Source: Bog-532 sp963742875 (lineage in GTDB: Bacteria > Actinomycetota > Actinomycetes > Streptosporangiales > Streptosporangiaceae). Taken from it: DNA of 64,000 nucleotides. The position numbers and the translations under genes are program-made. Positions 26,192 through 34,999 of this stretch are shown piece after piece. Location: NCBI GenBank assembly GCA_963742875.1, contig CAVUNO010000005.1, forward strand, positions 186,001 through 250,000, read 5' to 3'. How positions within the stretch are numbered: the stretch's first letter is position 1; each line of letters begins with the position of its first letter. The notes under the pieces are model-generated. The model was not told the origin of the DNA. It saw nothing but the letters and a program-made list of their open reading frames with translations, and ran no database searches.

Positions 26192-28497
26192 GCATGGATA
26201 CGTCCGTGCCTCAGCCGCGCATGTCCGAGCTGGACACTGCCGACGCCGCACTGCTTGACACGCTGCTCCGCGAGGCGCCGATCGGGTTCGCCCTGATCGG
26301 GCCCGACCTTTGCTTCCGCCGTGTCAACGACACGCTGGCCCGGCTGCACGGCCATGACCCGGAAGATCATATTGGGCAATTGCCGTCGAATGTCTGGCCG
26401 GCCGGCTTCGCGGTCAAGGCCGAGTCGTCCGCTCGCCGGGTGCTCGCCGAGGACCAGCCCGTGTTCGAGGCTCACCAGTTCATGGTCCCGGCCGCGCGCG
26501 TCCCCGGACAGGCCCCCCCGGCCCAGGCGCAAGCCCAGGTCCAGACCGCCGCCGTCCAGGCCGCCCAGACCCAGGTCCAGGAGACCCCGGCCCCGGCCGA
26601 GGTCACCCAGCAGGGCGAGGGCACCAGGGACGGCGAGGGCACCAGGGACGGCGAGGGCACCAGGGACGGCGAGACGACCCCGCACGGCGAGGGTGCCCGC
26701 GTACCTGCCCGCCCGGACGAGCACGCCGAGGAAGCCCGCCGCGCGGCCCACTGGGCCCTGTCCTGGTTCCCCTCACACGACGAGCAGGGGCACATCACGG
26801 GCGTCGTGCTGATCGCGGTCGATGTCACGAGCCGGCAGCTGTCCGAGGAGGCCATCCGGCGAAGCGAGGAGCGGTACCGATCCCTCGTCCAGGGCGGCAC
26901 GCAGGTCGTCTGGGTCGCGAACGCGGACGGCGAGATCGCCGAGGACTGTCCCGAATGGCGCTGGGTAACCGGGCAGACCGAGCACGAGTACCAGGGCCAC
27001 GGCTGGCTGGACGCGATCCACCCCGAGGACCGGGACCGGGTCGAGCGCGACTGGCAGGCCTGCGTCAAGACCGGTAAGACCTTCGATGACCGTTACCGGG
27101 TCCGGGCCCGGGCCGGCTCCTACCGCCACTACGACGTCCGCGCCGTGCCGGTCGAGCGGGACGGGCAGATCGTCGAGTGGGTCGGCGCCAGCACCGACGT
27201 CACCGGCCAGCGCGAGGCCGAGGAGATGCGCGGCCGGCTGACCGAGCAGCTGTCGGCGGCCGCCCTGCGCACCGCGCGGCTGCAGCAGGCCACGTCGATG
27301 CTGGCCGAGGCGCTGACCGTGGAGCAGGTCGTCGAGGTGATCACCGAGGTGGGCCGGACCGCGATCGGCGCGCAGCGGTCCGCGGTGGCCTTGCTGGACG
27401 GCGGCCGGCTGCGGGTGATCAACCCGGGCGGAATGCCCCCCGGGCAGACCGCCGCGACCCGCGACATCCTGCTGGACAGCCCGGGCGTGATGACCCGCGC
27501 GATCGCCACCCGCCGCCCGGTCCTGGCCGAGGACCCCGGCGCGCTGCGCCAGCTGCTGGAGGACGCCCCCATCGAGATCGTCGCGGGGGAAGACGAACGG
27601 TCCTGGATGGGGCTGCCACTGCTGGCGGCCGGGGCGCCGCTGGGCGCGCTGCGGTTCTCCTTCGGCCGCCCGCGCAAGATCACGGAGGAGGAGCGCGTCT
27701 TCCTCGAGGCGCTGGCCGGCCAGTGCGCCCTGGCGGTCGAGCGCGCCGCCATGTACGAGCGGGAGCACACGACGGCGGAAACGCTGCAGCGCAGCCTCCT
27801 CCCCGACCAGCTTCCGCTGGTGCCCGGCCTGGTCATGGAGGCCCGGTACCTGCCGGTCGCCCGGAACATGGAGATCGGCGGCGACTGGTACGACGCGTTC
27901 CGGCTCCCGGACGGGCGGCTGGCCATCGCGGTCGGCGACGTCATGGGCAAGGGGCTGACCGCCGCCGCGGGTATGGGCCGCGTCCGCAACGCGCTCCGCG
28001 CGCTCGCGCTGACCGATCCGCGGCCCGCGGCCGTGCTGACCGGCCTGGACCGCCTGTTCAGCGCCACCGAGCTGGACGAGCAGGTCACCACCGTCGCGTA
28101 CCTGGTCATCGAGCCGGAGACCGGCGACGGGCTGATGGGCAACGCGGGGCACCTGCCGGTGCTGCGGCTCGGCCTGGACGCCGAGCCTTTCCTCGACGAA
28201 ACCGAGGCCGGGACACCCCTGGGCTGGCCCAGCCCGCGCCAGCAGCATCCGTTCCGGCTGCCGCCGGGCAGCACCGCGGTGCTGTATTCCGACGGCCTGG
28301 TCGAGAACCGGATCCGTGGTCTGGACACGGGCCTGCGCGAGCTGGTGGCCGTAGCGGCCCGCGCCCGCAGCAACGTGGTGGGCCATCCCGAACGGCTGCT
28401 CAGTTACCTGGTCGACGCGATGCTGGCTGGTCACGAGCAGGACGACGACGTGACCGTGCTCGTCCTGCACGTTCCCGCACGGGAGATCGGGCCATGA
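26188..28497 (+). CDS. PAS-PAS-GAF-PP2C (SpoIIE-type) phosphatase
   Basis: Likely a signal-controlled serine phosphatase acting on an anti-anti-sigma factor in a partner-switch. Domain order: a PAS domain (LLREAPIGFALIGPDLCFRRVNDTLARLHG, about residues 22-190) split by an insertion, a second PAS with PAC (YRSLVQGGTQVVWVANADGEI through VGASTDVTGQREAEE, 235-345), a GAF domain (LAEALTVEQVVEVITEVGRTAIGAQRSAVALLDG, about 365-515) and a PP2C domain with LQRSLLPDQLPLVPG, NMEIGGDWYDAFRL, AIAVGDVMGKGLTAAAGMG, GNAGHLP, LYSDGLVE and DDDVTVLVL, all metal residues present. Starts at GTG 26188, ATG 26194 or GTG 26164 are possible. Downstream is hrdB, 350 bp away. Close paralogue at 47.6-49.9 kb. Confidence 0.9.
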   Translation: MSMDTSVPQPRMSELDTADAALLDTLLREAPIGFALIGPDLCFRRVNDTLARLHGHDPEDHIGQLPSNVWPAGFAVKAESSARRVLAEDQPVFEAHQFMVPAARVPGQAPPAQAQAQVQTAAVQAAQTQVQETPAPAEVTQQGEGTRDGEGTRDGEGTRDGETTPHGEGARVPARPDEHAEEARRAAHWALSWFPSHDEQGHITGVVLIAVDVTSRQLSEEAIRRSEERYRSLVQGGTQVVWVANADGEIAEDCPEWRWVTGQTEHEYQGHGWLDAIHPEDRDRVERDWQACVKTGKTFDDRYRVRARAGSYRHYDVRAVPVERDGQIVEWVGASTDVTGQREAEEMRGRLTEQLSAAALRTARLQQATSMLAEALTVEQVVEVITEVGRTAIGAQRSAVALLDGGRLRVINPGGMPPGQTAATRDILLDSPGVMTRAIATRRPVLAEDPGALRQLLEDAPIEIVAGEDERSWMGLPLLAAGAPLGALRFSFGRPRKITEEERVFLEALAGQCALAVERAAMYEREHTTAETLQRSLLPDQLPLVPGLVMEARYLPVARNMEIGGDWYDAFRLPDGRLAIAVGDVMGKGLTAAAGMGRVRNALRALALTDPRPAAVLTGLDRLFSATELDEQVTTVAYLVIEPETGDGLMGNAGHLPVLRLGLDAEPFLDETEAGTPLGWPSPRQQHPFRLPPGSTAVLYSDGLVENRIRGLDTGLRELVAVAARARSNVVGHPERLLSYLVDAMLAGHEQDDDVTVLVLHVPAREIGP
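26614..26667 (+). repeat. Three 18-bp tandem repeats encoding GEGTRD
   Basis: Three exact copies of GGCGAGGGCACCAGGGAC, units starting at 26614, 26632 and 26650. They lie in the insertion that splits the first PAS domain, next to a Pro/Ala/Gln-rich segment, and keep the frame. Confidence 0.9.
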
Positions 28498-28855
28498 CGG
28501 CGCCAGGAAATGCGGCGAATGTGCCGGGGAATAGCGTGCCGCCGGTATGCGTCGCATCTGTACGGCCGCCCGGATACTGGTTTTCGTGCCTTGGCATGTA
28601 CAAGTCATCCTCGGCTGCCGCCTATGGTGGTGTGAGTGGGGAGGCAGGATGGCTGCTCCCGCGCGAAGCGCGGACGTCAGCCCGGCCGATGGCTGATCCT
28701 GTTTCCCGGCTCGGTCCAACCATCCGGACCCTCGCGGGAGGACCTGATTCTCGCCATACGCACGCAGGAAAGGCGCCGGTACCGGCTGCCAGCCCGGCAT
28801 GCTGGCCGCCCCGGGCGGCCACGCACGCTGCTATCCAGCGAAGGAAGGGGTGACC
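28498..28855 (+). other. Intergenic region upstream of hrdB
   Basis: About 350 bp between the PP2C gene and hrdB. It holds the SigR-like promoter candidate described separately; I saw no other gene. A second promoter is likely but could not be assigned. Confidence 0.4.
28528..28553 (+). promoter_or_regulatory. SigR-type promoter candidate upstream of hrdB
   Basis: GGAAT (28528-28532), an 18-bp spacer, then GTC (28551-28553). The thiol-stress SigR consensus is GGAAT-N18-GTT, so only the last base differs. In Streptomyces coelicolor one hrdB promoter is SigR-dependent. The candidate lies about 300 bp before the hrdB start. Confidence 0.4.
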
Positions 28856-30307
28856 GTGGTGGTGCGCGCTGACTCCGCAGCGCGGAAGCGCTCCGGGCCG
28901 TCGTCAGGGCAGGACACGCGGACTCCCGCGGACCGGCACGGATCGGGGCCGACGGCGGTGAATGGCCGCGGCAACGGTGACGGCGCCCAGGTTCCGGGCG
29001 CCGACCTTCCCGGTGGCGAGGTCGCCGTAGTCGATCTGGACGAGGCGGATGGCCTTTCCGACGGCCTGGACGAGGGCGTCGACGTGGAAAACTTCGACGA
29101 GATGTCCGTGGAAGACGTCGAGATAGACGTCGAGATATCGGCCGTAGAGCTCGACGAGGCCGACGGGACGGACGAACCCGGTGCCGACGACGATGCCGAG
29201 GGGACCGAGGACGCTGCCGCCGACGAGGCGCAGGACGACGGACCGGATACGGTCGTCGCCGCAGCGGCGTCCGTGGCGGCCGGGCCCGCCGCCCCCGCGG
29301 CCAAGCCGGCCGCCGAGGGTGGTGAAGGCGACGACGAGACCTTCGTCTTCGGTGACGACGACGACGATCTCCCGGCCGCGCAGGTCGCGGTGGCCGGTGC
29401 TACCGCCGACCCGGTCAAGGACTACCTGAAGCAGATCGGCAAGGTCCCGCTGCTCAACGCCGAGCAAGAGGTCGAGCTGGCCAAGCGGATCGAGGCAGGC
29501 TTGTTCGCCGAGGAGAAGCTGGCCGAGGACCTCCGGCTGAGCCCCGACCAGCGCATCGATCTGGAGTGGATCGCCGAGGACGGCCGCCGCGCCAAGAACC
29601 ACCTGCTCGAGGCGAACCTCCGCCTGGTCGTCTCCCTCGCCAAGCGCTACACCGGCCGCGGCATGCTCTTCCTCGACCTGATCCAGGAAGGCAACCTCGG
29701 TCTCATCCGTGCGGTCGAGAAGTTCGACTACACCAAGGGATACAAGTTCTCCACCTACGCGACCTGGTGGATCCGGCAGGCGATCACCCGCGCCATGGCC
29801 GACCAGGCCCGGACGATCCGTATTCCCGTGCACATGGTCGAGGTCATTAACAAGCTCGCCCGGGTGCAACGGCAGATGCTGCAGGACCTGGGCCGGGAGC
29901 CGACTCCAGAGGAGCTCGCCGCCGAGCTCGACATGACCCCCGAGAAGGTCATCGAGGTCCAGAAGTACGGCCGGGAGCCGATCTCACTGCACACACCGCT
30001 CGGTGAGGACGGCGACAGTGAGTTCGGTGACCTGATCGAGGACTCCGAGGCCATCCAGCCCGGCGAAGCGGTGAGCTTCACCCTGCTCCAGGAGCAGCTG
30101 CATTCGGTGCTCGACACCCTGTCCGAACGGGAGGCCGGTGTGGTCTCCATGCGCTTCGGGCTCACCGACGGCCAGCCCAAGACCCTGGACGAGATCGGCA
30201 AGGTCTACGGGGTGACGCGGGAGCGCATCCGCCAGATCGAGTCGAAGACCATGTCCAAGCTGCGGCACCCGTCGCGGTCCCAGGTCCTGCGCGACTACCT
30301 GGACTGA
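28856..30307 (+). CDS. hrdB: Principal RNA polymerase sigma factor, HrdB/SigA family
   Basis: The housekeeping sigma factor. The N-terminal ~180 residues are acidic and Ala-rich, as in actinobacterial HrdB. Region 1.2 (ATADPVKDYLKQIGKVPLLNAEQEVELAKRIEAGLFA) begins at about residue 182. Region 2 reads RRAKNHLLEANLRLVVSLAKRYTGRGMLFLDLIQEGNLGLIRAVEKFDYTKGYKFSTYATWWIRQAITRAM, region 3 INKLARVQRQMLQDLGREPTPEELAAEL, and region 4.2 ends with VTRERIRQIESKTMSKLRHPSRSQVLRDYLD, the invariant end of principal factors. The start is a GTG: AAGGAAGG at 28841-28848 is spaced best for GTG 28856, though 28850 is possible. The same neighbours (DUF7455, parE- and parC-like genes) surround hrdB in Streptomyces. 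Confidence 0.95.
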   Translation: MVVRADSAARKRSGPSSGQDTRTPADRHGSGPTAVNGRGNGDGAQVPGADLPGGEVAVVDLDEADGLSDGLDEGVDVENFDEMSVEDVEIDVEISAVELDEADGTDEPGADDDAEGTEDAAADEAQDDGPDTVVAAAASVAAGPAAPAAKPAAEGGEGDDETFVFGDDDDDLPAAQVAVAGATADPVKDYLKQIGKVPLLNAEQEVELAKRIEAGLFAEEKLAEDLRLSPDQRIDLEWIAEDGRRAKNHLLEANLRLVVSLAKRYTGRGMLFLDLIQEGNLGLIRAVEKFDYTKGYKFSTYATWWIRQAITRAMADQARTIRIPVHMVEVINKLARVQRQMLQDLGREPTPEELAAELDMTPEKVIEVQKYGREPISLHTPLGEDGDSEFGDLIEDSEAIQPGEAVSFTLLQEQLHSVLDTLSEREAGVVSMRFGLTDGQPKTLDEIGKVYGVTRERIRQIESKTMSKLRHPSRSQVLRDYLD

Positions 30308-30368
30308 CACGCCCGCGGGGACGCACGCACCGGGCGGGGAGGACCCGCCGGGTACGCACCGGAAACGG

Positions 30369-30407
30369 CCAGGGCCGGGTTGAGTGAGTCACTCAACCCG
30401 GCCCTGG
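30369..30407. terminator. 19-bp perfect inverted repeat downstream of hrdB
   Basis: The arms at 30369-30387 and 30389-30407 are perfectly complementary over 19 bp with one base between (a short loop in RNA). A T-rich stretch (ACTTTGTCTTTGTG) follows. It separates hrdB from the convergent DUF7455 gene and can end both transcripts. Confidence 0.85.
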
Positions 30408-30454
30408 ACTTTGTCTTTGTGATACCCGCGGTCCTTGCTATACCCGCGCGCCCG

Positions 30455-30760
30455 TTACGAGCCTCCCAGCTCGGGTGGGCATGCGGTCCCGCCGCCCTGG
30501 CTCTGGATTTGCCGGGCAGGTACGGGATGCTGACGGCTCCGGCAGCAGCCCTTTAGGAGGGGATCCGATAGCCGCTGTGTCTCATCCTGAATTTCGCTGG
30601 CCACCTTCGCGAGCGCTTCGGCGTGCTCACGGCTGTGGTGTGCGCAAAACAGCAGCTCCCGCGAACTGGGGAGCATGACGCGGACGTACGCCTGGGCGCC
30701 GCAGCGGTCGCACACGTCCGCAGCCGTGAGCGGCTGGGTGGGGGCTAGAGCTCCGGTCAA
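30455..30760 (-). CDS. DUF7455 domain-containing small zinc-ribbon-like protein
   Basis: A 101-aa protein of unknown role, conserved next to hrdB in actinobacteria. The domain reads LTAADVCDRCGAQAYVRVMLPSSRELLFCAHHSREHAEALAKVASEIQDETQRL, with a CxxC pair and a Cys-x-His-His segment that probably bind zinc. The frame is open to 30844 but GAGGAAGG stands five bases before a TTG at 30760, giving the short N-terminus LTGALAPTQPL (first residue Met when used as start). The C-terminal 30 residues (CCRSRQHPVPARQIQSQGGG) are not conserved. It is convergent with hrdB and divergent from the parE-like gene. Confidence 0.85.
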   Translation of the reverse strand: MTGALAPTQPLTAADVCDRCGAQAYVRVMLPSSRELLFCAHHSREHAEALAKVASEIQDETQRLSDPLLKGCCRSRQHPVPARQIQSQGGGTACPPELGGS

Positions 30761-31049
30761 CGTCGCCTTCCTCGCTGTGCTTCGTGCCTCCGGCTTCCGT
30801 ATCCGGCTGGCTTCGTGATCTGCGCTGTACCTACAGCACAGCACAACACTTACCCATGCGTCAGCCTTCCCCTCCTGGCGTTAGGTACGCCGACAGCGAA
30901 AGATCGCGTCCGAAATCACACTGAAGTTCTTACGCTGGGACATGCGGCGTGGCGGGGGACAGCATCCAGCGGGGCGGGCTACCCTGCCAAGGGGCCCCGC
31001 TAACCCCCGTAATCCCCCGGCTGGGCCCAGTGAAGGAGATTTGCCGCCC

Positions 31050-33316
31050 GTGACCCCCCTTGCCGCCGCTGCACCGGCTGATTCACCGACCGCGGCGACT
31101 ACCGAATCCGACGCTTATACCGCCCGGCACCTTTCCGTTCTCGAGGGCCTGGACGCGGTCCGCAAACGGCCCGGAATGTACATCGGCTCCACCGATGGAC
31201 GTGGGCTGCAACACTGCCTGTGGGAGATCTTCGACAACTCGGTGGACGAGGCGCTGGCCGGGTACTGCTCCCGGATCGAGGTCATCCTGCGCGCCGACGG
31301 GTCCGCCGAGGTGCGCGACGACGGCCGCGGCGTTCCGGTCGACGTCGAGCCGAAGACCAAGCTCACCGGCGTCGAGCTGGTCATGACCCGGCTGCACGCG
31401 GGCGGGAAGTTCGGCGGGGGCTCCTACACCGCCTCCGGCGGCCTGCACGGCGTCGGGGCGTCCGTGGTCAACGCCCTGACCTCGCGTCTGGACATCGAGG
31501 TGGACCGGGACGGTCACACTTGGGCGGCCAGCTTCCGCCGCGGTGTCACGGGCGAGTTCGCGGACCATGGTGAGCCCGGCCCCGGGGCCAGCTTCACCCG
31601 GCGGGCGGGCCTGCGCCAGCTCCGCCGCGTCGCGAAGAAGGTCACCGGCACCCGCACCCGCTTCTGGCCCGACCGCCAGGTCTTCGTGCGCGACGCGCGG
31701 TTCAGCTTCACCGCGATCACCGAACGTGCCCGGCAGACCGCCTATCTCGTGCCTGGCCTCGCCATCAGCGTCCGTGATGAGCGGCCGGTCGCGCTGGCTG
31801 GTGCCGATAATCATCCGGAACGGGCCCTGCCGGCAGCGCTCACCGCGGAGCCCGCCAGCCCCGAAGCCTCCGCCGGACCCGCGAGCACCACCACAAGCAC
31901 CATCGGCCCCACTGGCCCCAAAAGCATCGCCAGCCCGACGAGCCCCCGTGAGATGGAATTCCGTTTCGACGGGGGTATCAGCGAGTTCTGCGAGCACCTG
32001 GCAGCCGGCGAGCCGGTCACCGACGTGCTGCGCCTGGTCGGCTCGGGGAACTTCACCGAGACCGTGCCGGTCCTCGACGACCGGGGTCACATGACGCCGA
32101 CGGAGGTCGAGCGTGAGCTCGAGGTCGACGTGGCGGTGCAGTGGACCGGCGGCTACGAGACCGCCACCCGGTCGTTCGTCAACGTGATCGCCACGCCGCA
32201 CGGCGGCACGCACGTGTCCGGCTTCGACCGCGCACTGGTCCGCACGATGAACGAGCAGCTCCGCACGGCCCGGCTGCTCAAGAACGGCGATGAGGCCGTC
32301 ACCAAGGAAGACGTGCTCGAGGGCATGACCGCGATCGTCACCGTCCGGCTGCCCGAGCCCCAGTTCGAGGGGCAGACCAAGGAGGTGCTCGGCACCCCGG
32401 CCGCGTCCCGCATCGTGGCCCAGGTGGTGGCGTCAGGCCTGAAGGCCTTCTTCGACGCCCGCTCCCGGGCCGGCAAGCAGCAGTCGCGTTCCCTGCTGGA
32501 GAAGATCATCTCGGCCGCGAAGGCCCGGGTGGCCGCGCGCGAGCACCGCGAGAACCAGCGCCGCAAGTCCGCGCTGGCCAGCTCGTCGCTGCCGGCCAAG
32601 CTGGTTGACTGCCGTACCGCCGACGACCGCAGCGAGCTGTTCATCGTCGAGGGCGATTCGGCGCTCGGCACGGCCAAGCTCGCGCGGAACTCCGAGTTCC
32701 AGGCGCTGCTGCCGATCCGCGGCAAGATCCTCAACGTGCAGAAGGCGTCGCTCGCCGACATGCTCAAGAACGCCGAGTGCGCGTCGATCATCCAGGTCAT
32801 CGGGGCCGGCTGGGGTCGGCGTTCAACCTGGACGCGGCCCGGTACCAGCGGATCATCTTCATGGCCGACGCGGACGTGGACGGCGCGCACATCCGCTGCC
32901 TGCTGCTCACCCTGTTCCATCGCTACCTGCAGCCGCTGCTGGACGCGGGCCGGGTGTTCGCCGCGGTGCCGCCGCTGCACCGCGTCGAGCTGTCCAGCCC
33001 CCGCAAGGGGCAGCAGAAGTACTCCTACACCTACTCCGACGCGGAGCTGCGGCGCATGCTGCTGGACCTGGAGCGCCGGGGCCAGCGCTGGAAGGAGCCC
33101 GTCCAGCGGTACAAGGGCCTGGGCGAGATGGACGCCGGCCAGCTCGCGGAGACCACCATGGATCCGCAGCGCCGCACGCTGCGCCGGATCAGGATCGAGG
33201 ACGCCGCCGTGGCAGGCGACATGTTCAGCCTGCTGATGGGGTCCGAAGTAGCCCCGCGCCGCGACTTCATCGTAGGCGGCGCCGCCGAGCTGGACCCCTC
33301 CCGCATCGACATCTGA
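31050..33316 (+). CDS. parE: Topoisomerase IV subunit B-like / GyrB2 (ParE) (frameshifted)
   Basis: ATPase subunit of a second type II topoisomerase. The GHKL ATPase is clear: LEGLDAVRKRPGMYIGSTDGRGL, WEIFDNSVDEALAGY (Asn of the Mg site), VRDDGRGVPVD, TRLHAGGKFGGGSYTASGGLHGVGASVVNALT. The TOPRIM domain has ELFIVEGDSALGTAKLARNSEFQALLPIRGKILNVQKAS and IFMADADVDGAHIR, then the YKGLGEMDAGQLAETTMDP loop. A missing base at about 32811 (GGCTGGGGTCGG, expected GGCTCGGGGTCG) shifts the frame between VIGAG and AFNLDAARY. An atypical Pro/Ser/Thr-rich insertion (about residues 255-305) precedes the transducer. GTG start at 31050 after GAAGGAG. With the parC-like gene at 37-40 kb it matches the hrdB-linked pair of Streptomyces. 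Main gyrB is assumed to be elsewhere. Confidence 0.9.
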
Positions 33317-33631
33317 CCGTACCGGCCAGATCTGCCCCTCCGGTCGGCCCCGTACACCTCCAGTCCCCGTACACCTCCAGTCCCCGTACACCCTCAGTTC
33401 CAGTACACCCTCAGTCCCACTGAGCCCATACGCCTCAAAGGCCCCAGGCACCAAAACTCGGCCCACAGTTCATACGCACCTCATCCATCTTGCATGCCCC
33501 GTGCGTCCCATGCGCCTGGCTGGCGTCTGCTGCCTCCACGCCGAGGGCGCGGGCCAGCCGGGCGGGACGTACCCGGCCAGCCCGCATCGGGTCGGCAACC
33601 GTTCCATGCCGACGGAGCAGCGACGGCTCAG
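33317..33631. other. Intergenic region with short tandem repeats
   Basis: Region of about 315 bp between the parE-like gene and a convergent small secreted protein. It contains the 17-bp repeat series (33348-33417) and several short shadow frames but no gene I can support. Confidence 0.4.
33348..33417. repeat. 17-bp tandem repeats
   Basis: Two exact copies of CCCCGTACACCTCCAGT (33348-33364 and 33365-33381) followed by two diverged ones (CCCCGTACACCCTCAGTT and CCAGTACACCCTCAGT). Non-coding as far as can be judged. Confidence 0.8.
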
Positions 33632-33907
33632 CTACCCATTCGGCTGCCCGGGCATCGCCGCGGACCCGTGCGCACCCGGGGTCCCGTGCGACTGGCCGCC
33701 CATGTTCGGGCAGTTGTGAGCCGGCTTCGTCGTCGGCTTGGACGACGGCGACGTTGACGGTGTGGCAGCCGTCGTGGACGCCGACGTCGACGGAGCGCTG
33801 CCGTGTGTGGCCGCGATGGCCACGGTGGCCGCGCCCGCCCCCATCCCTCCAGCGAGGACGGCGGTGATGACGGCACGGCGCAGCAGCACGCCCCTTTCGG
33901 ACGGCAT
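33632..33907 (-). CDS. Small secreted or membrane-anchored protein
   Basis: A 91-aa protein of unknown function. It starts MPSERGVLLRRAVITAVLAGGMGAGAATVAIAATHG, a typical signal peptide or single N-terminal anchor with two arginines before the hydrophobic core. A Ser/Thr/Pro-rich spacer follows, and the C-terminus has one cysteine in CPNMGGQSHGTPGAHGSAAMPG, rich in Gly, His and Met, which might bind metal. The ATG at 33907 follows GGGAAGGGAGGC, a strong ribosome site; the longer frame to 34000 is not needed. It stands alone. Confidence 0.65.
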   Translation of the reverse strand: MPSERGVLLRRAVITAVLAGGMGAGAATVAIAATHGSAPSTSASTTAATPSTSPSSKPTTKPAHNCPNMGGQSHGTPGAHGSAAMPGQPNG

Positions 33908-34108
33908 AATGCCTCCCTTCCCCAGCGGGCCGCCATTCGGCCCTCTGTGAGATGAAGAATCAGCAGCGGGCCTGGCCGTAGCCCTATGCCGCGCTCTCAA
34001 ACCCCTCTCAGGCCCAGCCCTGTCCCGCCCAGCCCGCCTTCCGGGCGGCCGATGACCGAACGACCCAAAGCGGTTTCCTGCGGGATCAGGCGTGGTGGCG
34101 GCCGCTGC

Positions 34109-34555
34109 TCAGGGTGTGCGCCTCAGGCGTCGGCTGAGCAGCAGGACGACCAGGCAGAGCAGGGCGATCCACGTCCAGGGGGCAAGTGACCACGCCAGAG
34201 CGTGACCGGCGATGAGCGCGACCGCGATGGCCAGCGCCAGCAGCAGGCCGCGGTGGATCTGATGCCGCGGGCGCCGGCCGTGCGTTGTCTCGGTCCCGCC
34301 GGACGCTCCGGTGGGCGGTAGGTCAGCGAACAGCCCACTCAGCTCGCGATAGGTCTTGGCTTGCATCGCCTGCTCGAGGCGCTGGTCGAATTCGGCTTGG
34401 TCCAGTCGCCCGTCGCCGTAGTGCTGGGACAGTAGGTCCGCGACCTCGGTCCGTTCGGCGTCGGAGACCCGCAGATCGGCGTAACTGGAGCGGCGGCGGC
34501 CCGCGGCCAGGAGCCAGGCGGGGCTGCGTCCCTGCGACATGTCGGTGGTCTCCAT
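34109..34555 (-). CDS. DUF1707 domain membrane protein
   Basis: A 148-aa protein. The DUF1707 module (SHOCT-related) is at residues 27-75: LRVSDAERTEVADLLSQHYGDGRLDQAEFDQRLEQAMQAKTYRELSGLFADLP. Two hydrophobic helices (GLLLALAIAVALIAGHALAWSL and WIALLCLVVLLLSR) follow. The ATG lies two bases behind the stop of the PspC gene (TGACCATG), so the two are co-translated. The function is unknown; DUF1707 proteins often sit near membrane-stress genes, which fits the PspC genes here. Confidence 0.88.
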   Translation of the reverse strand: METTDMSQGRSPAWLLAAGRRRSSYADLRVSDAERTEVADLLSQHYGDGRLDQAEFDQRLEQAMQAKTYRELSGLFADLPPTGASGGTETTHGRRPRHQIHRGLLLALAIAVALIAGHALAWSLAPWTWIALLCLVVLLLSRRLRRTP

Positions 34556-34557
34556 GG

Positions 34558-34869
34558 TCAGCGCGAGCGTGCGGACAGGGACTGGATGAACTCGCTGGCG
34601 ATGGACTGGGTGGCGCCCTCGTCAGGAATCAGCAGCCAGCCGGCCAGGTAGATGGGCACCCCGGCCCCGCCGACCACGGTCAGCAGGGCGAGGATGATCC
34701 GGACGACGGTGACGTCGACGCCCAGGTAGCGGGCGACGCCGGCGGCGACTCCCGCCACCATGCGGTCCTGGACGGGGCGGAACAGCGGCATCGACCGGGT
34801 AGGTGTGTGTGCTTCCTGGCCCGCGGTGCCCCGGTTGCTGTCCTGCGGGTGGGTGGTGGTGGTATCCAT
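34558..34869 (-). CDS. PspC domain protein
   Basis: A 103-aa membrane protein with one PspC domain (residues 27-90): PLFRPVQDRMVAGVAAGVARYLGVDVTVVRIILALLTVVGGAGVPIYLAGWLLIPDE. PspC proteins sense or relay envelope stress. The frame is open to 34935, but the ATG at 34869 with GGAGG upstream is preferred. It is divergent from a histidine kinase with its own PspC domain, 130 bp away, and leads the short operon with the DUF1707 gene. Confidence 0.9.
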   Translation of the reverse strand: MDTTTTHPQDSNRGTAGQEAHTPTRSMPLFRPVQDRMVAGVAAGVARYLGVDVTVVRIILALLTVVGGAGVPIYLAGWLLIPDEGATQSIASEFIQSLSARSR

Positions 34870-34925
34870 GCCTCCAGCCTGCTGCGGCCAAGCCTCCTTG
34901 GGTATGGGGAAGACCCGCCATCGGT

Positions 34926-34964
34926 CCCCCATCATGCGCCGGCCGGATGGGGGTTTGCCCCCAT
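34926..34964. promoter_or_regulatory. Inverted CCCCCAT elements in the divergent PspC promoter region
   Basis: CCCCCAT at 34926-34932, its complement ATGGGGG at 34947-34953 and another CCCCCAT at 34958-34964 form overlapping inverted repeats between the PspC operon and the PspC-kinase gene. A wider weak match (CCGCCATCGG and CCGATGCGG) surrounds them. They are good operator candidates for the neighbouring LuxR-type regulator. Confidence 0.45.
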
Positions 34965-34999
34965 AGCCGATGCGGGACTGACCGGGCCATCATGGACAC

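Noticed and set aside
26773..28800. 675-codon minus-strand frame opposite the PP2C gene
   Set aside because: No domain, antisense to an unmistakable phosphatase.
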